Shown here: piece by piece, positions 9,424 through 19,567 of the stretch
Position numbering within the stretch: the first letter of the stretch is position 1
Layout: each line of letters starts with the position of its first letter
Source of the DNA: Methylacidiphilum kamchatkense Kam1
Lineage (GTDB): Bacteria; Verrucomicrobiota; Verrucomicrobiia; Methylacidiphilales; Methylacidiphilaceae
Reading direction: 5' to 3'
NCBI RefSeq assembly: GCF_007475525.1
Contig: NZ_CP037899.1
Coordinates: 1,550,001-1,614,000 of the forward strand
Length of the DNA stretch: 64,000 nt
Made by a program: the position numbers and the translations under genes
The notes under the pieces: model-generated
What the model was told of the DNA's origin: nothing
The model's input: only the letters and a program-made list of their open reading frames with translations
Database searches by the model: none

Positions 9424-9772
9424 GGAACGAAGCAAAGCAGCCTTTAGGAGCAAGCCGTTGGGATCTTCTCTAAAACTCTAAAGGAGAAGGGCGATCGCAA
9501 TGGTTTGAGGATCGAAAACGAAAAGGATAGAAAATGATTTGACAAAACAAGAATTTTTATTTTTGATAATGGTTCTTAAAACTAAAAAAAGAATTGTCAA
9601 TATGGGAAAAAGGAATTGCTTGTAAGCAGAAACAAATCCCATATATTTTCTAGCTGTAAACTATATTAAAAAAGGGGTAATTTAGAAGGGAAAAGATCTT
9701 AGAAAGAAAGCTTAAAACCTTCTAACTTAGCTATAGGATTTCCATTCATAATGAAGAAAAAATAAAAAGTCT
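9424..9772. other. Intergenic region bamA-skp, no gene seen
   Basis: 349 A+T-rich bases. TTGACA at 9539-9544 followed by TTTGAT (17-base spacer) or GATAAT (20-base spacer) could be a weak promoter for skp, but the start would be over 190 bases upstream. No open frame with family features and no RNA fold could be recognised. Confidence 0.4.
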
Positions 9773-10372
9773 ATGAAACCATTTATCTATCTTACTACTA
9801 TTCTATGTGCTTTATCCATTACATCTGGGTATTCTCAACAGGTATTGAAAATTGGCGTTGTTGATCTTCAAAAAGCTTTCAATGATTTTTATAAAACCAA
9901 AGAAGCCGATGCCGAAATGAAATCCAAAGTGGCTGCCTTCGAAAAGGAGCGGCAAGAAATGGCCAATGACTTAAACAAGGTTGGAGAAGAGGCCAAAAAA
10001 ATGCACGATGCAGCTCAGGATAAGACTCTTTCTGAAGCGGCTCGGGCTGAAAAACAGAAGGCTTTCGAAGCAAAAGCTCAAGATTTCCAAGCCATGCAAA
10101 GGAAATTCCAAGAATTTCAATATGTCCGAACAAAGGAACTAGAAGACCGTTCCCAAAGGATCCGTCAAAACATTATCGATGATATCACCAAAGCGATTTT
10201 AGAAATCAGTAGCCGCGAAAAATTTACGCTCGTTTTTGATAAATCAGGTAAAAGCCTTAGTGGCACCAATGTCTTACTGTATTGTCAAGACGTTAAGGAT
10301 ATTACCGATGAAGTCATTCGAACAATAAATGCGACCAAACCTCAGCCAAAGGCTGCCTCTACATCTCCATGA
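9773..10372 (+). CDS. skp: Skp/OmpH-family periplasmic chaperone
   Basis: Holds unfolded outer-membrane proteins in the periplasm for delivery to BamA. Residues 1-21 are a signal peptide ending SGYSQQ. The mature part starts with the OmpH signature LKIGVVDLQKAFNDFYKTKEA-like, then a long charged coiled coil (about 45-140) that forms the tentacles, and a closing beta segment (FTLVFDKSGKSLSGTNVL). Length 199 is typical. Position between bamA and lpxD supports the call. Confidence 0.9.
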   Translation: MKPFIYLTTILCALSITSGYSQQVLKIGVVDLQKAFNDFYKTKEADAEMKSKVAAFEKERQEMANDLNKVGEEAKKMHDAAQDKTLSEAARAEKQKAFEAKAQDFQAMQRKFQEFQYVRTKELEDRSQRIRQNIIDDITKAILEISSREKFTLVFDKSGKSLSGTNVLLYCQDVKDITDEVIRTINATKPQPKAASTSP

Positions 10373-10449
10373 TCCCTTAGTAGGGGGGGAGGGTTGGGCT
10401 TTTTTGCTTCAAGGCTGGAGGAACCCATCCACTTTAAAGGAATCTAAAA

Positions 10450-11511
10450 GTGGTCTCTTATTCAGTTGGACAGTTAGCCGAGCTTGTTGGAGGCATTATT
10501 GAAGGAGATCCGGAGTTAAAGATTACAGGTGTCTCCGACATTTTTGATGCTACCAAAGGTCAAATCACCTTTTTAAGTAATCCAAGATATGAATCGGCCG
10601 TTGAAAAAACGAAAGCTTCGGCCATCGTTGTTTCAAAAAATTATAAGGGTTCAGCCCCTGCAACATTGATTCGGGTAGAATCCCCTTCCCTTGCCTTTTC
10701 AGCGATCATTTCCCTTTTCTGTCCAAAGCCTGTTGCCTATGCACCTGGCATCCATCCCACAGCCATTCTAGGCAAGGAGGTAGAAATCGGCAAGGAGGTA
10801 AGTATCCAACCCTATGCTGTGATCGAAGATGGCGTCAAGATAGGCGATAGGGTAACCATAGGGGCCTTCGTTTTTATTGGCAAAGAAAGTGTTATTGGAG
10901 ACGATTCTTTTCTCTATCCTCATGTGACAGTACGAGAAAGAACGGTGCTGGGCAAAAGGGTGATTCTGCATTCAGGAGTCGTTGTCGGATCCGATGGATT
11001 TGGATATGAAAGAAAAAATGGAAAGCATGAAAAAATTCCACAAGTTGGGATAGTCCAAATCGACGATGATGTGGAAATTGGAGCCAATACTACGATCGAT
11101 CGAGGCAGATTTGGGAAAACCTGGATTCAAGAAGGCTCTAAAATCGACAATCTTGTGCAGATTGCGCATAATGTCGTGATTGGCAAACATTCGATTATTG
11201 CCGCTCAGACAGGGATTTCTGGCAGTACTTCTCTCGGCAATCAAGTGACATTGGCTGGCCAAGTCGGCATCGCTGGGCATATTCATATTGGCGAGGGAGC
11301 CACCATCACGGCCCAATCTGGAGTAACCAAAGATGTCCCGCCTTATTCTGTTCTTTCAGGCCGTCATGCGCGACCAATACAGCTTACCCACAAACTAGAA
11401 GTTCTCTATAATCGGCTTCCTGAAATCTGGGAAAGACTCAAGAAATTGGAAAAACAACTGGGGAGGGAAGCCAAGCCCTCTGAGGCTGATCAAGACCTCT
11501 CAACCGAATAG
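10450..11511 (+). CDS. lpxD: UDP-3-O-acylglucosamine N-acyltransferase
   Basis: Adds the N-linked acyl chain in lipid A synthesis, at the cytoplasmic face. The N-terminal uridine-binding domain (residues 1-100, ITFLSNPRY) precedes a left-handed beta-helix of hexapeptide repeats (IHPTAILG, VIEDGVKIGD) with the active-site region IAHNVVIGKHS and the LxD hallmark GSDGFGY. Start is GTG 10450 with AAAGGA 8 bases upstream. 353 residues is normal. The usual next genes fabZ and lpxA are absent; hom follows instead. Presence implies a lipopolysaccharide-type outer membrane. Confidence 0.95.
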   Translation: MVSYSVGQLAELVGGIIEGDPELKITGVSDIFDATKGQITFLSNPRYESAVEKTKASAIVVSKNYKGSAPATLIRVESPSLAFSAIISLFCPKPVAYAPGIHPTAILGKEVEIGKEVSIQPYAVIEDGVKIGDRVTIGAFVFIGKESVIGDDSFLYPHVTVRERTVLGKRVILHSGVVVGSDGFGYERKNGKHEKIPQVGIVQIDDDVEIGANTTIDRGRFGKTWIQEGSKIDNLVQIAHNVVIGKHSIIAAQTGISGSTSLGNQVTLAGQVGIAGHIHIGEGATITAQSGVTKDVPPYSVLSGRHARPIQLTHKLEVLYNRLPEIWERLKKLEKQLGREAKPSEADQDLSTE

Positions 11512-11522
11512 GTTTCTTGAAT

Positions 11523-12839
11523 ATGAAAGCTTTTAATGTCGGATTGATTGGCCTAGGTAACGTTGGCTCTCGTGTATGGCATAACCTATTAACCCACAAA
11601 AAATTATTAGCAGAAAAATCAGGGAAAATTATTGAAATCAAGAGGGTTGCCCTCCGTTCGCTCCAAAAAGGATATAACTTAGGCATCCCTAAAGAGATCC
11701 TGACGACTGATTGGCAAGATATTGTCAACGATCCGGAGATTGAAGCGGTAGTAGAGTTAATCGGTGGGATTGATATTTCTTATGAAATTATTACAAGTGC
11801 CTTAAAAAAAGGAAAGGATGTCGTAACCGCTAACAAGGCCCTTCTGGCAAACCATGGGCAGCAGATAGCCAACCTTGCTTTTGAACAAAAAAGAAGGATT
11901 CTTTTTGAAGCCAGTGTAGCTGGAGGCATTCCTCTTCTACAGGCTATTCAAGATGGACTGGTAGCGAACCGATTTCTGATGATTGCTGGGATCGTCAATG
12001 GCACTTGCAATTATATTCTCACCGAGATGACAAGCCAGAAAAGTTCTTATGCTGAGGCTCTCAAGAAAGCCAAAGAACTTGGCTATGCGGAAGCAAATGA
12101 AAAACTAGATGTGAGCGGTGAAGACAGTGCGCATAAAGCAGCTATCCTCTGTGCCCTCTCCTATAGGTTCTGGCCTAAAGTCGAAGAAATTTATACAGCC
12201 GGTATTGAATCTGTGGATCCCATGGATATCCAGTATGCGGCGGATCTGGGATATGTTTTAAAACTGCTGGCCATTATAAAAAAACATCCCCATTCGAAAA
12301 AGGTTGAAATTCGGGTACATCCAACCTTACTTAAAAAAGATCATATTCTTAGTTCGGTTTCTGGAGCATTCAATGCCGTCATTGTGAAAGGAGATATAGT
12401 GGGCGATCAGTTATTCTATGGAAGGGGAGCAGGTGGGGATCCCACAGCCAGCGCCGTACTGAGCGATCTGGTAGAACTTGCAAGATATCCTTCGGATGCC
12501 TATCATGCAAGGATTTTCTTTTCCAGCACTGAGAGCGAATATAAGATTATGCCTATTTCGGAAATTATTTCCAGGTATTATGTCAGGCTTAATGTCGTCG
12601 ATAAACCAGGGGTACTGGCGTCTATCGCTCAAATCCTTGGACGAAAGAATATTGGCATATCCTCTGTCGTTCAACCAGAGGTCTCAAACCTTTCCCAAGG
12701 CGTACCTCTTATTATCATGGTCCATGATGCCAAAGAAAAAGACTTTACAGAGGCTTGTGCCGAGATGTCTAAACTTCCTTTTCTTAAGGGAAACCCAGTG
12801 ATATATAGAGTAGAGGATTTTCATGCTCAAAGTGAATAA
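11523..12839 (+). CDS. hom: Homoserine dehydrogenase with ACT domain
   Basis: Reduces aspartate semialdehyde to homoserine for threonine and methionine synthesis. N-terminal Rossmann motif [12 protein letters not shown], central NANKALLA-like ([12 protein letters not shown]) and catalytic region [33 protein letters not shown]. The C-terminal 80 residues ([16 protein letters not shown]) are an ACT domain, known to give threonine feedback control. ATG 11523 is preferred over TTG 11517 because of AGG spacing. It overlaps thrC by 17 bases. Confidence 0.94.
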   Translation: MKAFNVGLIGLGNVGSRVWHNLLTHKKLLAEKSGKIIEIKRVALRSLQKGYNLGIPKEILTTDWQDIVNDPEIEAVVELIGGIDISYEIITSALKKGKDVVTANKALLANHGQQIANLAFEQKRRILFEASVAGGIPLLQAIQDGLVANRFLMIAGIVNGTCNYILTEMTSQKSSYAEALKKAKELGYAEANEKLDVSGEDSAHKAAILCALSYRFWPKVEEIYTAGIESVDPMDIQYAADLGYVLKLLAIIKKHPHSKKVEIRVHPTLLKKDHILSSVSGAFNAVIVKGDIVGDQLFYGRGAGGDPTASAVLSDLVELARYPSDAYHARIFFSSTESEYKIMPISEIISRYYVRLNVVDKPGVLASIAQILGRKNIGISSVVQPEVSNLSQGVPLIIMVHDAKEKDFTEACAEMSKLPFLKGNPVIYRVEDFHAQSE

Positions 12840-13923
12840 TGAAAGATCATGGCAGGGAATAATTAAGCAGTACCGGGATCGCCTTCCCGTATGCGCTAAT
12901 TGCCCAGATATTACCCTTCTCGAAGGCAATACCCCCTTAATCCCTTCAACAAAACTTCCCCAGCTTTTTGGGAAAGGATTGAAAGTCTATTTTAAGTATG
13001 AAGGCCTCAATCCTACCGCCTCTTTTAAAGACCGAGGGATGGTGGTTGCCATCACCAAGGCTTTGGAACAAAATAAAAGAACGGTTATCTGCGCTAGCAC
13101 CGGCAACACCGCCGCTTCAGCAGCCGCTTATGCGGCAAGAGCTGATTTAAAATGCTTTGTCTTTCTTCCACGTGGAAAGATCGCTTTAGGAAAACTCTCG
13201 CAGGCCGTTATGCATGGAGCAGAGATCGTGGAGATTGATGGATCCTTCGATGATACCATGCGAATGGTTATCAAACTAGCCGCGCTTAGACCGGAGATTG
13301 AACTAGTTAATTCCGTCAATCCAAGTCGGATTGAAGGACAAAAAACAGCAGCTTTTGAAATTTGTGATGCCTTAGGCGATGCTCCAGACATTCATATTCT
13401 GCCTGTAGGAAACGCCGGGAACATTACCGCCTATTGGAAAGGCTATAAAGAATATCATGAAAGCAAGCTTTCAAGCAAACTGCCTCAGATGCTCGGATTT
13501 CAAGCAGAAGGTGCGGCTCCTATTGTGAAAGGCAAAATCATAGAAAATCCAACGACGATTGCATCAGCTATACGAATCGGTAATCCAGCAAGTTGGAAAA
13601 AAGCTGTAGCAGCAGCCAGAGAATCCTCTGGAAAAATTGATTCCGTCACGGATTCTGAAATCATTGAAGCCTATAAGTTTCTGGCTACCAAAGAAGGCAT
13701 TTTTGTCGAACCTGCCTCCGCTGTATCGCTTGCTGGTTTTTTGAAAATCTGTAAAGAAAATACCCTTGCTAAGAATACGACTGTGGTGATGACCCTCACA
13801 GGGCATGGCCTCAAAGACCCAGCTTTCTCTGAATCTTTCTTTAGTTCCTTCCCACACCACCAGATCCCTCCTTCGATTGATAAAGCCTTAGAAATTCTAG
13901 AAAATGCAAAAAAAAGAAACTAA
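12823..13923 (+). CDS. thrC: Threonine synthase
   Basis: PLP enzyme converting phosphohomoserine to threonine. Motifs: GNTPLIP near residue 27, PLP-Lys in [11 protein letters not shown], phosphate loop [12 protein letters not shown], and the closing TGHGLKDP. Length 366 fits the short class used with a separate homoserine kinase, which is not in the window. Its start lies inside the end of hom, so the two form one translationally coupled unit. Confidence 0.94.
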   Translation: MLKVNNERSWQGIIKQYRDRLPVCANCPDITLLEGNTPLIPSTKLPQLFGKGLKVYFKYEGLNPTASFKDRGMVVAITKALEQNKRTVICASTGNTAASAAAYAARADLKCFVFLPRGKIALGKLSQAVMHGAEIVEIDGSFDDTMRMVIKLAALRPEIELVNSVNPSRIEGQKTAAFEICDALGDAPDIHILPVGNAGNITAYWKGYKEYHESKLSSKLPQMLGFQAEGAAPIVKGKIIENPTTIASAIRIGNPASWKKAVAAARESSGKIDSVTDSEIIEAYKFLATKEGIFVEPASAVSLAGFLKICKENTLAKNTTVVMTLTGHGLKDPAFSESFFSSFPHHQIPPSIDKALEILENAKKRN

Positions 13924-14042
13924 AATTCGATTGAGAAAGATTACTTTTTCCTTTTATTCTTTTCTTATGGATTAGATGACTATTCCTCCCTACGAGGATT
14001 ATTTATTGTTATTAATTCCATTATCTATTGTTTTTTTTACTT

Positions 14043-15409
14043 ATGACGTTAACAGAAAAGATACTTGCAAAAGCTAGCAAAAGATCGAAAGTCTCTCCTG
14101 GAGATAATATTTGGGTGGAGACCGACATTCTCCTTACACATGATGTTTGTGGGCCCGGAACCATTGGCGTCTTTAAAAGGGAATTTGGGAAAAACGCCCG
14201 CGTGTGGAATCCTTACAAAATCGTGATCATGCCCGATCACTACATTTTTACTTCCGATTCTCTTTCCAATAGAAATGTGGACATTTTAAGAGCTTTTGCA
14301 AAAGAACAGGGCCTTCCCTATTTTTATGACGTCATTGATGATCCCAATGGGAACTGGAAATTTGATCCTCTTAAAGGGCCCCTACGACGTCAGTACGGAA
14401 GGCATTATGCTGGTGTTTGCCATACCGCGCTTCCTGAAAAAGGCCATGTCCGACCTGGAGAAGTGCTCTTTGGAACCGATAGCCATACATGCACAGCGGG
14501 GGCTTTCAACCAGTTCGCAACGGGAATCGGAAATACGGATGCAGGATTTGTAATGGGAACCGGAAAACTGCTCATCAAAGTTCCTCCAACTATCCAATTC
14601 TATCTTGATGGAGAACTTCCAAAAGGAGTCATGGCCAAAGACCTCATCCTTTACATCATTGGGGAAATTGGGTTTGATGGAGCTACTTACATGGCCATGC
14701 AGTTTGAAGGCCCAGGAGCCTTTTCCCTCTCGATCGAAGACAGAATGACGATGGCGAATATGGCCATAGAAGCAGGCGCTAAAAATGGGATATTCCCAGC
14801 AGATCAGAAAACTATCGACTATGTCAATCAGAGGATTTTAAAGAATGGCACCAAAAAAGAATTCGAAATCGTTGAGTTAGAAAAAAATCAAAAGTTCTTT
14901 GCTTCTTACTCGATCGATCTTTCTAAGATTGAACCGACTGTGGCAGCCCCACCTAATCCAGCTAATAGATTTAAGGCTAAAGAACTGGCTTCCGTAAAAA
15001 TTGATCGCGCCTATCTCGGCTCTTGTACTGGAGGCAAGCTCACCGATTTTATTGCTTTTGCCTCGATTCTTAAAAACAATACGGTAAGCGTAGAAACTTT
15101 CGCCGTACCTTCTACCCCAGAAATCGTCGATCAACTCCACAAAATAGAGATGGAAGGACAAAGCCTGTGGGAAATATTAGTTCAGGCAGGAGTGAAAATT
15201 ACAGAAAATCCCTCCTGTGCAGCCTGTCTGGGGGACCAATGGACACCTTTGGGAGGGTTAATAAGCCGCTGGTGTGTATTTCTTCGACAAACAGAAATTT
15301 TCCTGGGCGGATGGGAGATAAAGCTTCCCTTGTTTATTTGGCTTCTCCAATGACGGTGGCGGCTTCCGCCATTAAAGGAAAAATTACGGATCCTAGAGAA
15401 TTTCTCTAA
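14043..15409 (+). CDS. leuC: 3-isopropylmalate dehydratase large subunit (aconitase family), frame broken at a G5 run
   Basis: Fe-S enzyme of leucine synthesis (or the related homoaconitase reaction), acting with a small subunit that is not in the window. Motifs: [10 protein letters not shown]-like start, [34 protein letters not shown] and SCAACLG supply the cluster cysteines. The first frame runs to a stop at 15353 with an unrelated tail. The family C-terminus ([35 protein letters not shown]) is in the next frame, ending 15409. One more G in the run at 15230-15234 joins them into a normal-length protein. ATG 14043 is preferred over TTG 14028. Confidence 0.85.
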
Positions 15410-15444
15410 CTTCTTTTTGTTGAAAATCAGGAGATAATAAAAGG

Positions 15445-15786
15445 ATGGGAAGGTGGATTTCGAAAATAAAAAAATGGAACTGGCCTCTAATCCTTCTGCC
15501 TATTATGGCATTTACTTTCCTCTCTTGTTCCTCGACCATTGGAGGGTATGAATATAATTTAGTGACTAAGGAAAAGACTCCTTTTTATACTCAAGGGCCC
15601 GGAGAAGAAGTGCCCGATAGTTATCTAGAAAAAGGGACACGGTTAAAACTGCTTGGCTCCACAGGCGAAGGGTTCGTTCGGGTAGAAACCACGCGGGGCA
15701 AAAAAGGATTTGTTCCTGTATCCTATCTTGAAAAGCAAGATGCTTATTATGGCGCTCCTTCAAGCAGTTTTGGTCCAAATTGGTAA
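15445..15786 (+). CDS. Small SH3-like lipoprotein
   Basis: 113 residues. The N-terminus has a charged start, a hydrophobic stretch (LILLPIMAFTFL) and a lipobox-like LSCSS, so it is probably a lipid-anchored envelope protein. The rest resembles a bacterial SH3 fold: a basic loop followed by RLKLLGSTGEGFVRVETTRG and KGFVPVSYL. Its role is unknown; SH3b domains often bind cell wall. It lies 35 bases after leuC and before tRNA-Ser. Confidence 0.7.
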   Translation: MGRWISKIKKWNWPLILLPIMAFTFLSCSSTIGGYEYNLVTKEKTPFYTQGPGEEVPDSYLEKGTRLKLLGSTGEGFVRVETTRGKKGFVPVSYLEKQDAYYGAPSSSFGPNW

Positions 15787-15847
15787 CAAGGGGTCTTAAG
15801 AAAATACATTTTCTAATTACACTTTGCCATTTATAATAATAAGCACT

Positions 15848-15935
15848 GGACAGATGCCGGAGTGGTTGATCGGGCACGCCTGGAGAGCGTGTAGTCGGCT
15901 AAACCGACTCGAGGGTTCGAATCCCTCTCTGTCCG
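15848..15935 (+). tRNA. tRNA-Ser(GGA)
   Basis: Class II tRNA with acceptor stem GGACAGA/TCTGTCC, discriminator G at 15935, anticodon GGA inside ACGCCTGGAGAGCGT, a long variable arm (GTCGGCTAAACCGAC) and T-loop GGGTTCGAATCCC. The 3' CCA is not encoded (CTT follows). Reads UCC and UCU serine codons. The H+-ATPase frame begins within 35 bases of its 3' end. Confidence 0.95.
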
Positions 15936-15969
15936 CTTTGTTTCCTTGATCGTAGCTAGGAAAACCTTT

Positions 15970-18312
15970 GTGCCTTACGACAGCAACAAGCTTTACTTAG
16001 GGTTATCATGGGCGGAAGCAAAAAAACGGTTGTTAGCAGAGGGTCCTAATACTCCCCCTGAAAAGAAAGAATCCCCTTTATTCCTGTTTCTTTCGAAATT
16101 TTGGGCTCCTGTTCCATGGATGCTTGAAATAACGATTCTTTTAGAAATCCTTCTCCACCGAATTCATGATGGGATCGCTATTGCTGGATTCCTTGTTTGT
16201 TCCTCTATGCTTTCTTTTTTGCAAGAGTACCGTTCGAAACGTGCCCTGCGTTCCCTGCTCCATAAACTTTCTCCTAACGTTCGAGTACTCAGAGATGGCG
16301 TATGGACAACAATCCCTGCAAAAGAACTGGTTCGTGGGGATCTTGTCCTTTTACGCAGCGGGGATATTGTCCCTGCCGATCTGCAACTCATCGATGGAGA
16401 AATAGAAGTCAATGAATCAGCAATAACTGGTGAGTCTCTCCCACGTACCGTTCACCCAGAAGAAAGGCTTTTAAGCGGTTCTTTTGTGGAAGCAGGACAA
16501 GCGCGTGGCATTGTCATTGCAACAGGAGCAAAAACCCACTTTGGGAAAACCACTCAGTTGATTGAAATTGCCTCTCCCCCAAGTGAAGCACAAAAAGTCA
16601 TATTCAATATCGTTAAAGCATTGGTCTATGTAGATAGTCTGCTCATCGCATTAATTTTTCTTTATGGAATTATAAAGATGGCTCCCCTATCCTTTCTCTT
16701 ACCTTATGCCCTTGTTATTCTTATTGCCTCTGTTCCTGTTACTTTGCCTTCTGTTTTCACTCTGGCTACAGCCCTAGGCTCAAAAGAGCTTGCAGAAAAA
16801 GGCGTGCTCTGTACCAAACTTTCTGCTCTAGAAGACGCCTCAACTATGGACGTTTTGCTTGTAGACAAAACCGGAACGTTGACGTGTAATGAACTCAAGC
16901 TTCAGATTTTAAAGCCCTTTGCTCCCTGTTCAGAGCAAAATCTCCTGCTTTTTGCTGCGCTTTGTTCCGATCCGCTGGGAGAAAATCCTATCGATAAAGC
17001 TATCCTTGAAAAAGTAGACGAACTTCATTTGTCTACCAAAGAACTTGGTCTGGACTTTCTACACTATATTCCCGCAGATCCTAAGACTAAAATGGCTAAG
17101 GCTATATACAAAGATAAAGAAGGAAGGCAGTGCATAGTCCTCAAAGGATCTGTTCCTACCGTACTAAAAACGATAGGGATCAATGCTACAGAAGTACTGG
17201 ATCAAGCAAAAACACTTGAGGCCGATGGCTCACGCATCCTTGCCGTTGCCTATGGTTCTCCTGCTGCCCATACGCTGCTAGGGCTTATCGGTTTTTCGGA
17301 TCCACTGAGGACGGATGCAAAAGAATTAATCGCAAAGATTCAATGGCTCGGTATCAAAGTGGTTATGGTCACTGGAGATCAGGAATACACTGCGAAATCC
17401 ATAGGAAAACAAGTGGGTATTGGAGAACATTCGATTACCTTATCCGATTCCTCAGCTATTGATCCGCAACAAATTGAGAACTACGACATTATAGCTGGGG
17501 TCTTCCCTGAGGATAAATATAGAATTGTTCAGGCATTTCAAAAGAAAAACCATGTGACAGGAATGACAGGCGATGGCGTCAATGATGCCCCAGCGCTGCG
17601 ACAAGCCCAAGTAGGAATAGCCGTTGCTAACGCTGTCGATATCGCAAAATCCGCTGCTAGCCTTATTCTTACCAATCCAGGCCTGATGGATATCATTCCG
17701 GCAATCCTGCTCAGCCGTGCTATTTTCGAAAGGATCCTTACTTATATCCTCAACAAAATGGTCAAAACGGTAGAAGTAGCGTTCTTTATGACGCTAGGAC
17801 TAATCGTTGGAAATACTTTTGTATTGAATCCATTTCTTGGTGTTCTTCTTGTCCTTTATAATGATGTGCTCACGCTTTCCCTAGTGACAGATAGAGTAAA
17901 ACCATCCAATCGGATCCGAAAATGGCCAATCCGATCGATCGTTATTGCAGGGACAACGATCGGTAGTATGCTGCTATTCTTTTCTTTCAGCCTTTTTTTG
18001 GTAGCTAAATATACTTTAAAGCTGGATCCATCTCATCTCCAATCCCTTAGTTTCATCCTTCTCGTATTGGAAGGGCAAGCTACCCTCTACCTGGTCAGAG
18101 AACGACGCAACTGGTGGCATTCCCTTCCAAGCCCCTGGATGATAGTTACCTCGACCATGGTGCTCTTAGGCCTAACGTTCCAGGCTACAAAGGGAATTGG
18201 CATGGAAAGCATTGGATTTGCTTCGCTCATGGCTATTGTCATAGCCACTTTCCTCTATTTCTTCATGCTAGATTTTTTTAAAGTTTGGCTGTTCCGAAGA
18301 CTTCATCTTTAG
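15970..18312 (+). CDS. P-type H+-ATPase, plasma-membrane (P3A) type
   Basis: Pumps protons out at the cost of ATP. Motifs: actuator TGES (ITGESLPR), phosphorylation site DKTGTLT in LLVDKTGTLTCNE, nucleotide domain KGSVPTVL, hinge TGDGVNDAPALRQA. About 10 membrane segments. The sequence style (VNESAITGESLP, ALEDASTMDVL) matches archaeal/bacterial relatives of yeast Pma1 rather than KdpB or heavy-metal pumps. The GTG at 15970 with AGGA 8 bases upstream is preferred; TTG 15946 is the alternative. 780 residues is a normal bacterial length. In an acidophile such a pump would support pH homeostasis; that role is inferred. Confidence 0.85.
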   Translation: MPYDSNKLYLGLSWAEAKKRLLAEGPNTPPEKKESPLFLFLSKFWAPVPWMLEITILLEILLHRIHDGIAIAGFLVCSSMLSFLQEYRSKRALRSLLHKLSPNVRVLRDGVWTTIPAKELVRGDLVLLRSGDIVPADLQLIDGEIEVNESAITGESLPRTVHPEERLLSGSFVEAGQARGIVIATGAKTHFGKTTQLIEIASPPSEAQKVIFNIVKALVYVDSLLIALIFLYGIIKMAPLSFLLPYALVILIASVPVTLPSVFTLATALGSKELAEKGVLCTKLSALEDASTMDVLLVDKTGTLTCNELKLQILKPFAPCSEQNLLLFAALCSDPLGENPIDKAILEKVDELHLSTKELGLDFLHYIPADPKTKMAKAIYKDKEGRQCIVLKGSVPTVLKTIGINATEVLDQAKTLEADGSRILAVAYGSPAAHTLLGLIGFSDPLRTDAKELIAKIQWLGIKVVMVTGDQEYTAKSIGKQVGIGEHSITLSDSSAIDPQQIENYDIIAGVFPEDKYRIVQAFQKKNHVTGMTGDGVNDAPALRQAQVGIAVANAVDIAKSAASLILTNPGLMDIIPAILLSRAIFERILTYILNKMVKTVEVAFFMTLGLIVGNTFVLNPFLGVLLVLYNDVLTLSLVTDRVKPSNRIRKWPIRSIVIAGTTIGSMLLFFSFSLFLVAKYTLKLDPSHLQSLSFILLVLEGQATLYLVRERRNWWHSLPSPWMIVTSTMVLLGLTFQATKGIGMESIGFASLMAIVIATFLYFFMLDFFKVWLFRRLHL

Positions 18313-18449
18313 CAATAGCCTATATCTTTGGGAATCTCCATGGGATTATCGCCTCCGCTCAGGATATTCTCCTAGAACATCCAACAGTCCAAGGACCTCG
18401 TTTGCTTAAATTGCGCTTATTATCCAACCATAATAGGGATTATTGACTA

Positions 18450-18840
18450 CCTGGAAAGCCCTATTAGGACAGGCATAGCGGCAAAGCCCAGGCGCTATAG
18501 TAGGCAGCTTGTCATCGTATCCGAGCAGCAGACTGTCTTCGGTCTGTGGTTGGAAGAACGAAGCGTTGAGGCTGAAAGATCTGGAAAAAGAACTGCCCGC
18601 AACGTGGCGGCAGTCCACGACTGCGACCCGAACGCAGCGCTCAACCTCAAACGGCTGGCAACCGTAACTGCCCTACCCCGTGACAAGTCCACCCGGTAAC
18701 GTTGGCGCTGCGGCAGAGAGAGGCTCTGCTGTAGTCGGGAAAGTCAGGCCTGTCAGACACGAAGGCGCTCAGAGCAAGACGCATCGGAGCAGGAAGCAAA
18801 CTGTGCGCACGATTGCGAATGTTTTTAATAGCAGAAACAC
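18450..18840 (+). pseudogene. tnpB: Decayed IS200/IS605-family tnpB, C-terminal part
   Basis: Fragments of TnpB occur in order but in different frames: RRYSRQLVIV, then YPSSRLSSVCGWKNEALRLKD (18524 onward, zinc-finger half with CG), then VHDCDPNAALNLKRLATVTALP (the HDRDxNAA RuvC motif, with Arg changed to Cys), then GNVGAAAERGSAVVGKVRPVR. Several frame shifts, missing zinc-finger cysteines and no intact start show that it is dead. The rest of the 18313-19157 gap holds no gene I can support. This marks the left part of the accessory region. Confidence 0.8.
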
Positions 18841-19157
18841 CCAGAAGTCTTACAAAAAGAAAAGCAAGGGGATAAGCCAAAGAAGAAAGAAGGAGGTTTC
18901 ACCCAAGAAAAGTGGTACGCCTCTTAGGATTTTACCAGCCTAAAGCATTTCGATTCAAATAAGCATAGAGTAGTTTCAGACTCCAATGGCAAAGTTGATC
19001 ACGAACTCCAACTCCGACATCCCTGCCTACTTTGGTATACCCACACACAAGCTCTATACTTTAGGCCTATATTCCTTCCATTCAGAACCAAGAGACATTT
19101 TTTGCCGTTGGTTGTAGAACTGCTGCTATCCCGCAATGTCCAGGATTATCTTTACCT

Positions 19158-19520
19158 TCAAGAGCCGCAACAGGCAAAGGCCGAATGTTCTCCACAATGA
19201 CTGCATAGAAAAAGCTGCTTGTGGGTTTTTGTCTCTTTTGAATGGATCAAACCTTTGCATAATCCCGGGCAATTCTGCCATTGACTAGAATCAAACCATG
19301 AAAGATGCTCCTTGCTAGCTTTTCTAACTATTGTCATCCAAACCCCTTTGCATTTCCCACAAATCATAGCAAAGGTCTTCCCAGGCGGAATGGCTTTAGC
19401 TTCTTCATAACTGTTAAGAATAGTTAGCCTTTCTCCTTTAGAGGTTTGAACTATAGTACTTTGTCCAATGGTAGAGGATAGAAAATACAAAAAAAATAGA
19501 AAGAATAACCCCTTGTGCAT
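19158..19520 (-). CDS. Secreted Cys-rich small protein, unknown function
   Basis: 120 residues with an N-terminal signal peptide (LFFLFFLYFLSSTIGQS). The mature part holds CGKCKG, NCPGLCKG and LCSHCG plus a final CC pair, at least four paired-cysteine motifs that could bind metal or form disulfides outside the cytoplasm. No family recognised. It lies on the same strand as the zinc-ribbon protein at 19568 (47 bases upstream of its start) and the two may be co-transcribed. Confidence 0.6.
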   Translation of the reverse strand: MHKGLFFLFFLYFLSSTIGQSTIVQTSKGERLTILNSYEEAKAIPPGKTFAMICGKCKGVWMTIVRKASKEHLSWFDSSQWQNCPGLCKGLIHSKETKTHKQLFLCSHCGEHSAFACCGS

Positions 19521-19567
19521 AATGCGGTTTTTTTTCTCTATTAAAGCAGAATATGGGCCAATTTTTT

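Noticed and set aside
15946-15969. TTG 15946 as start of the H+-ATPase
   Set aside because: No ribosome site before it, only 10 bases from the tRNA; GTG 15970 has AGGA at good spacing.
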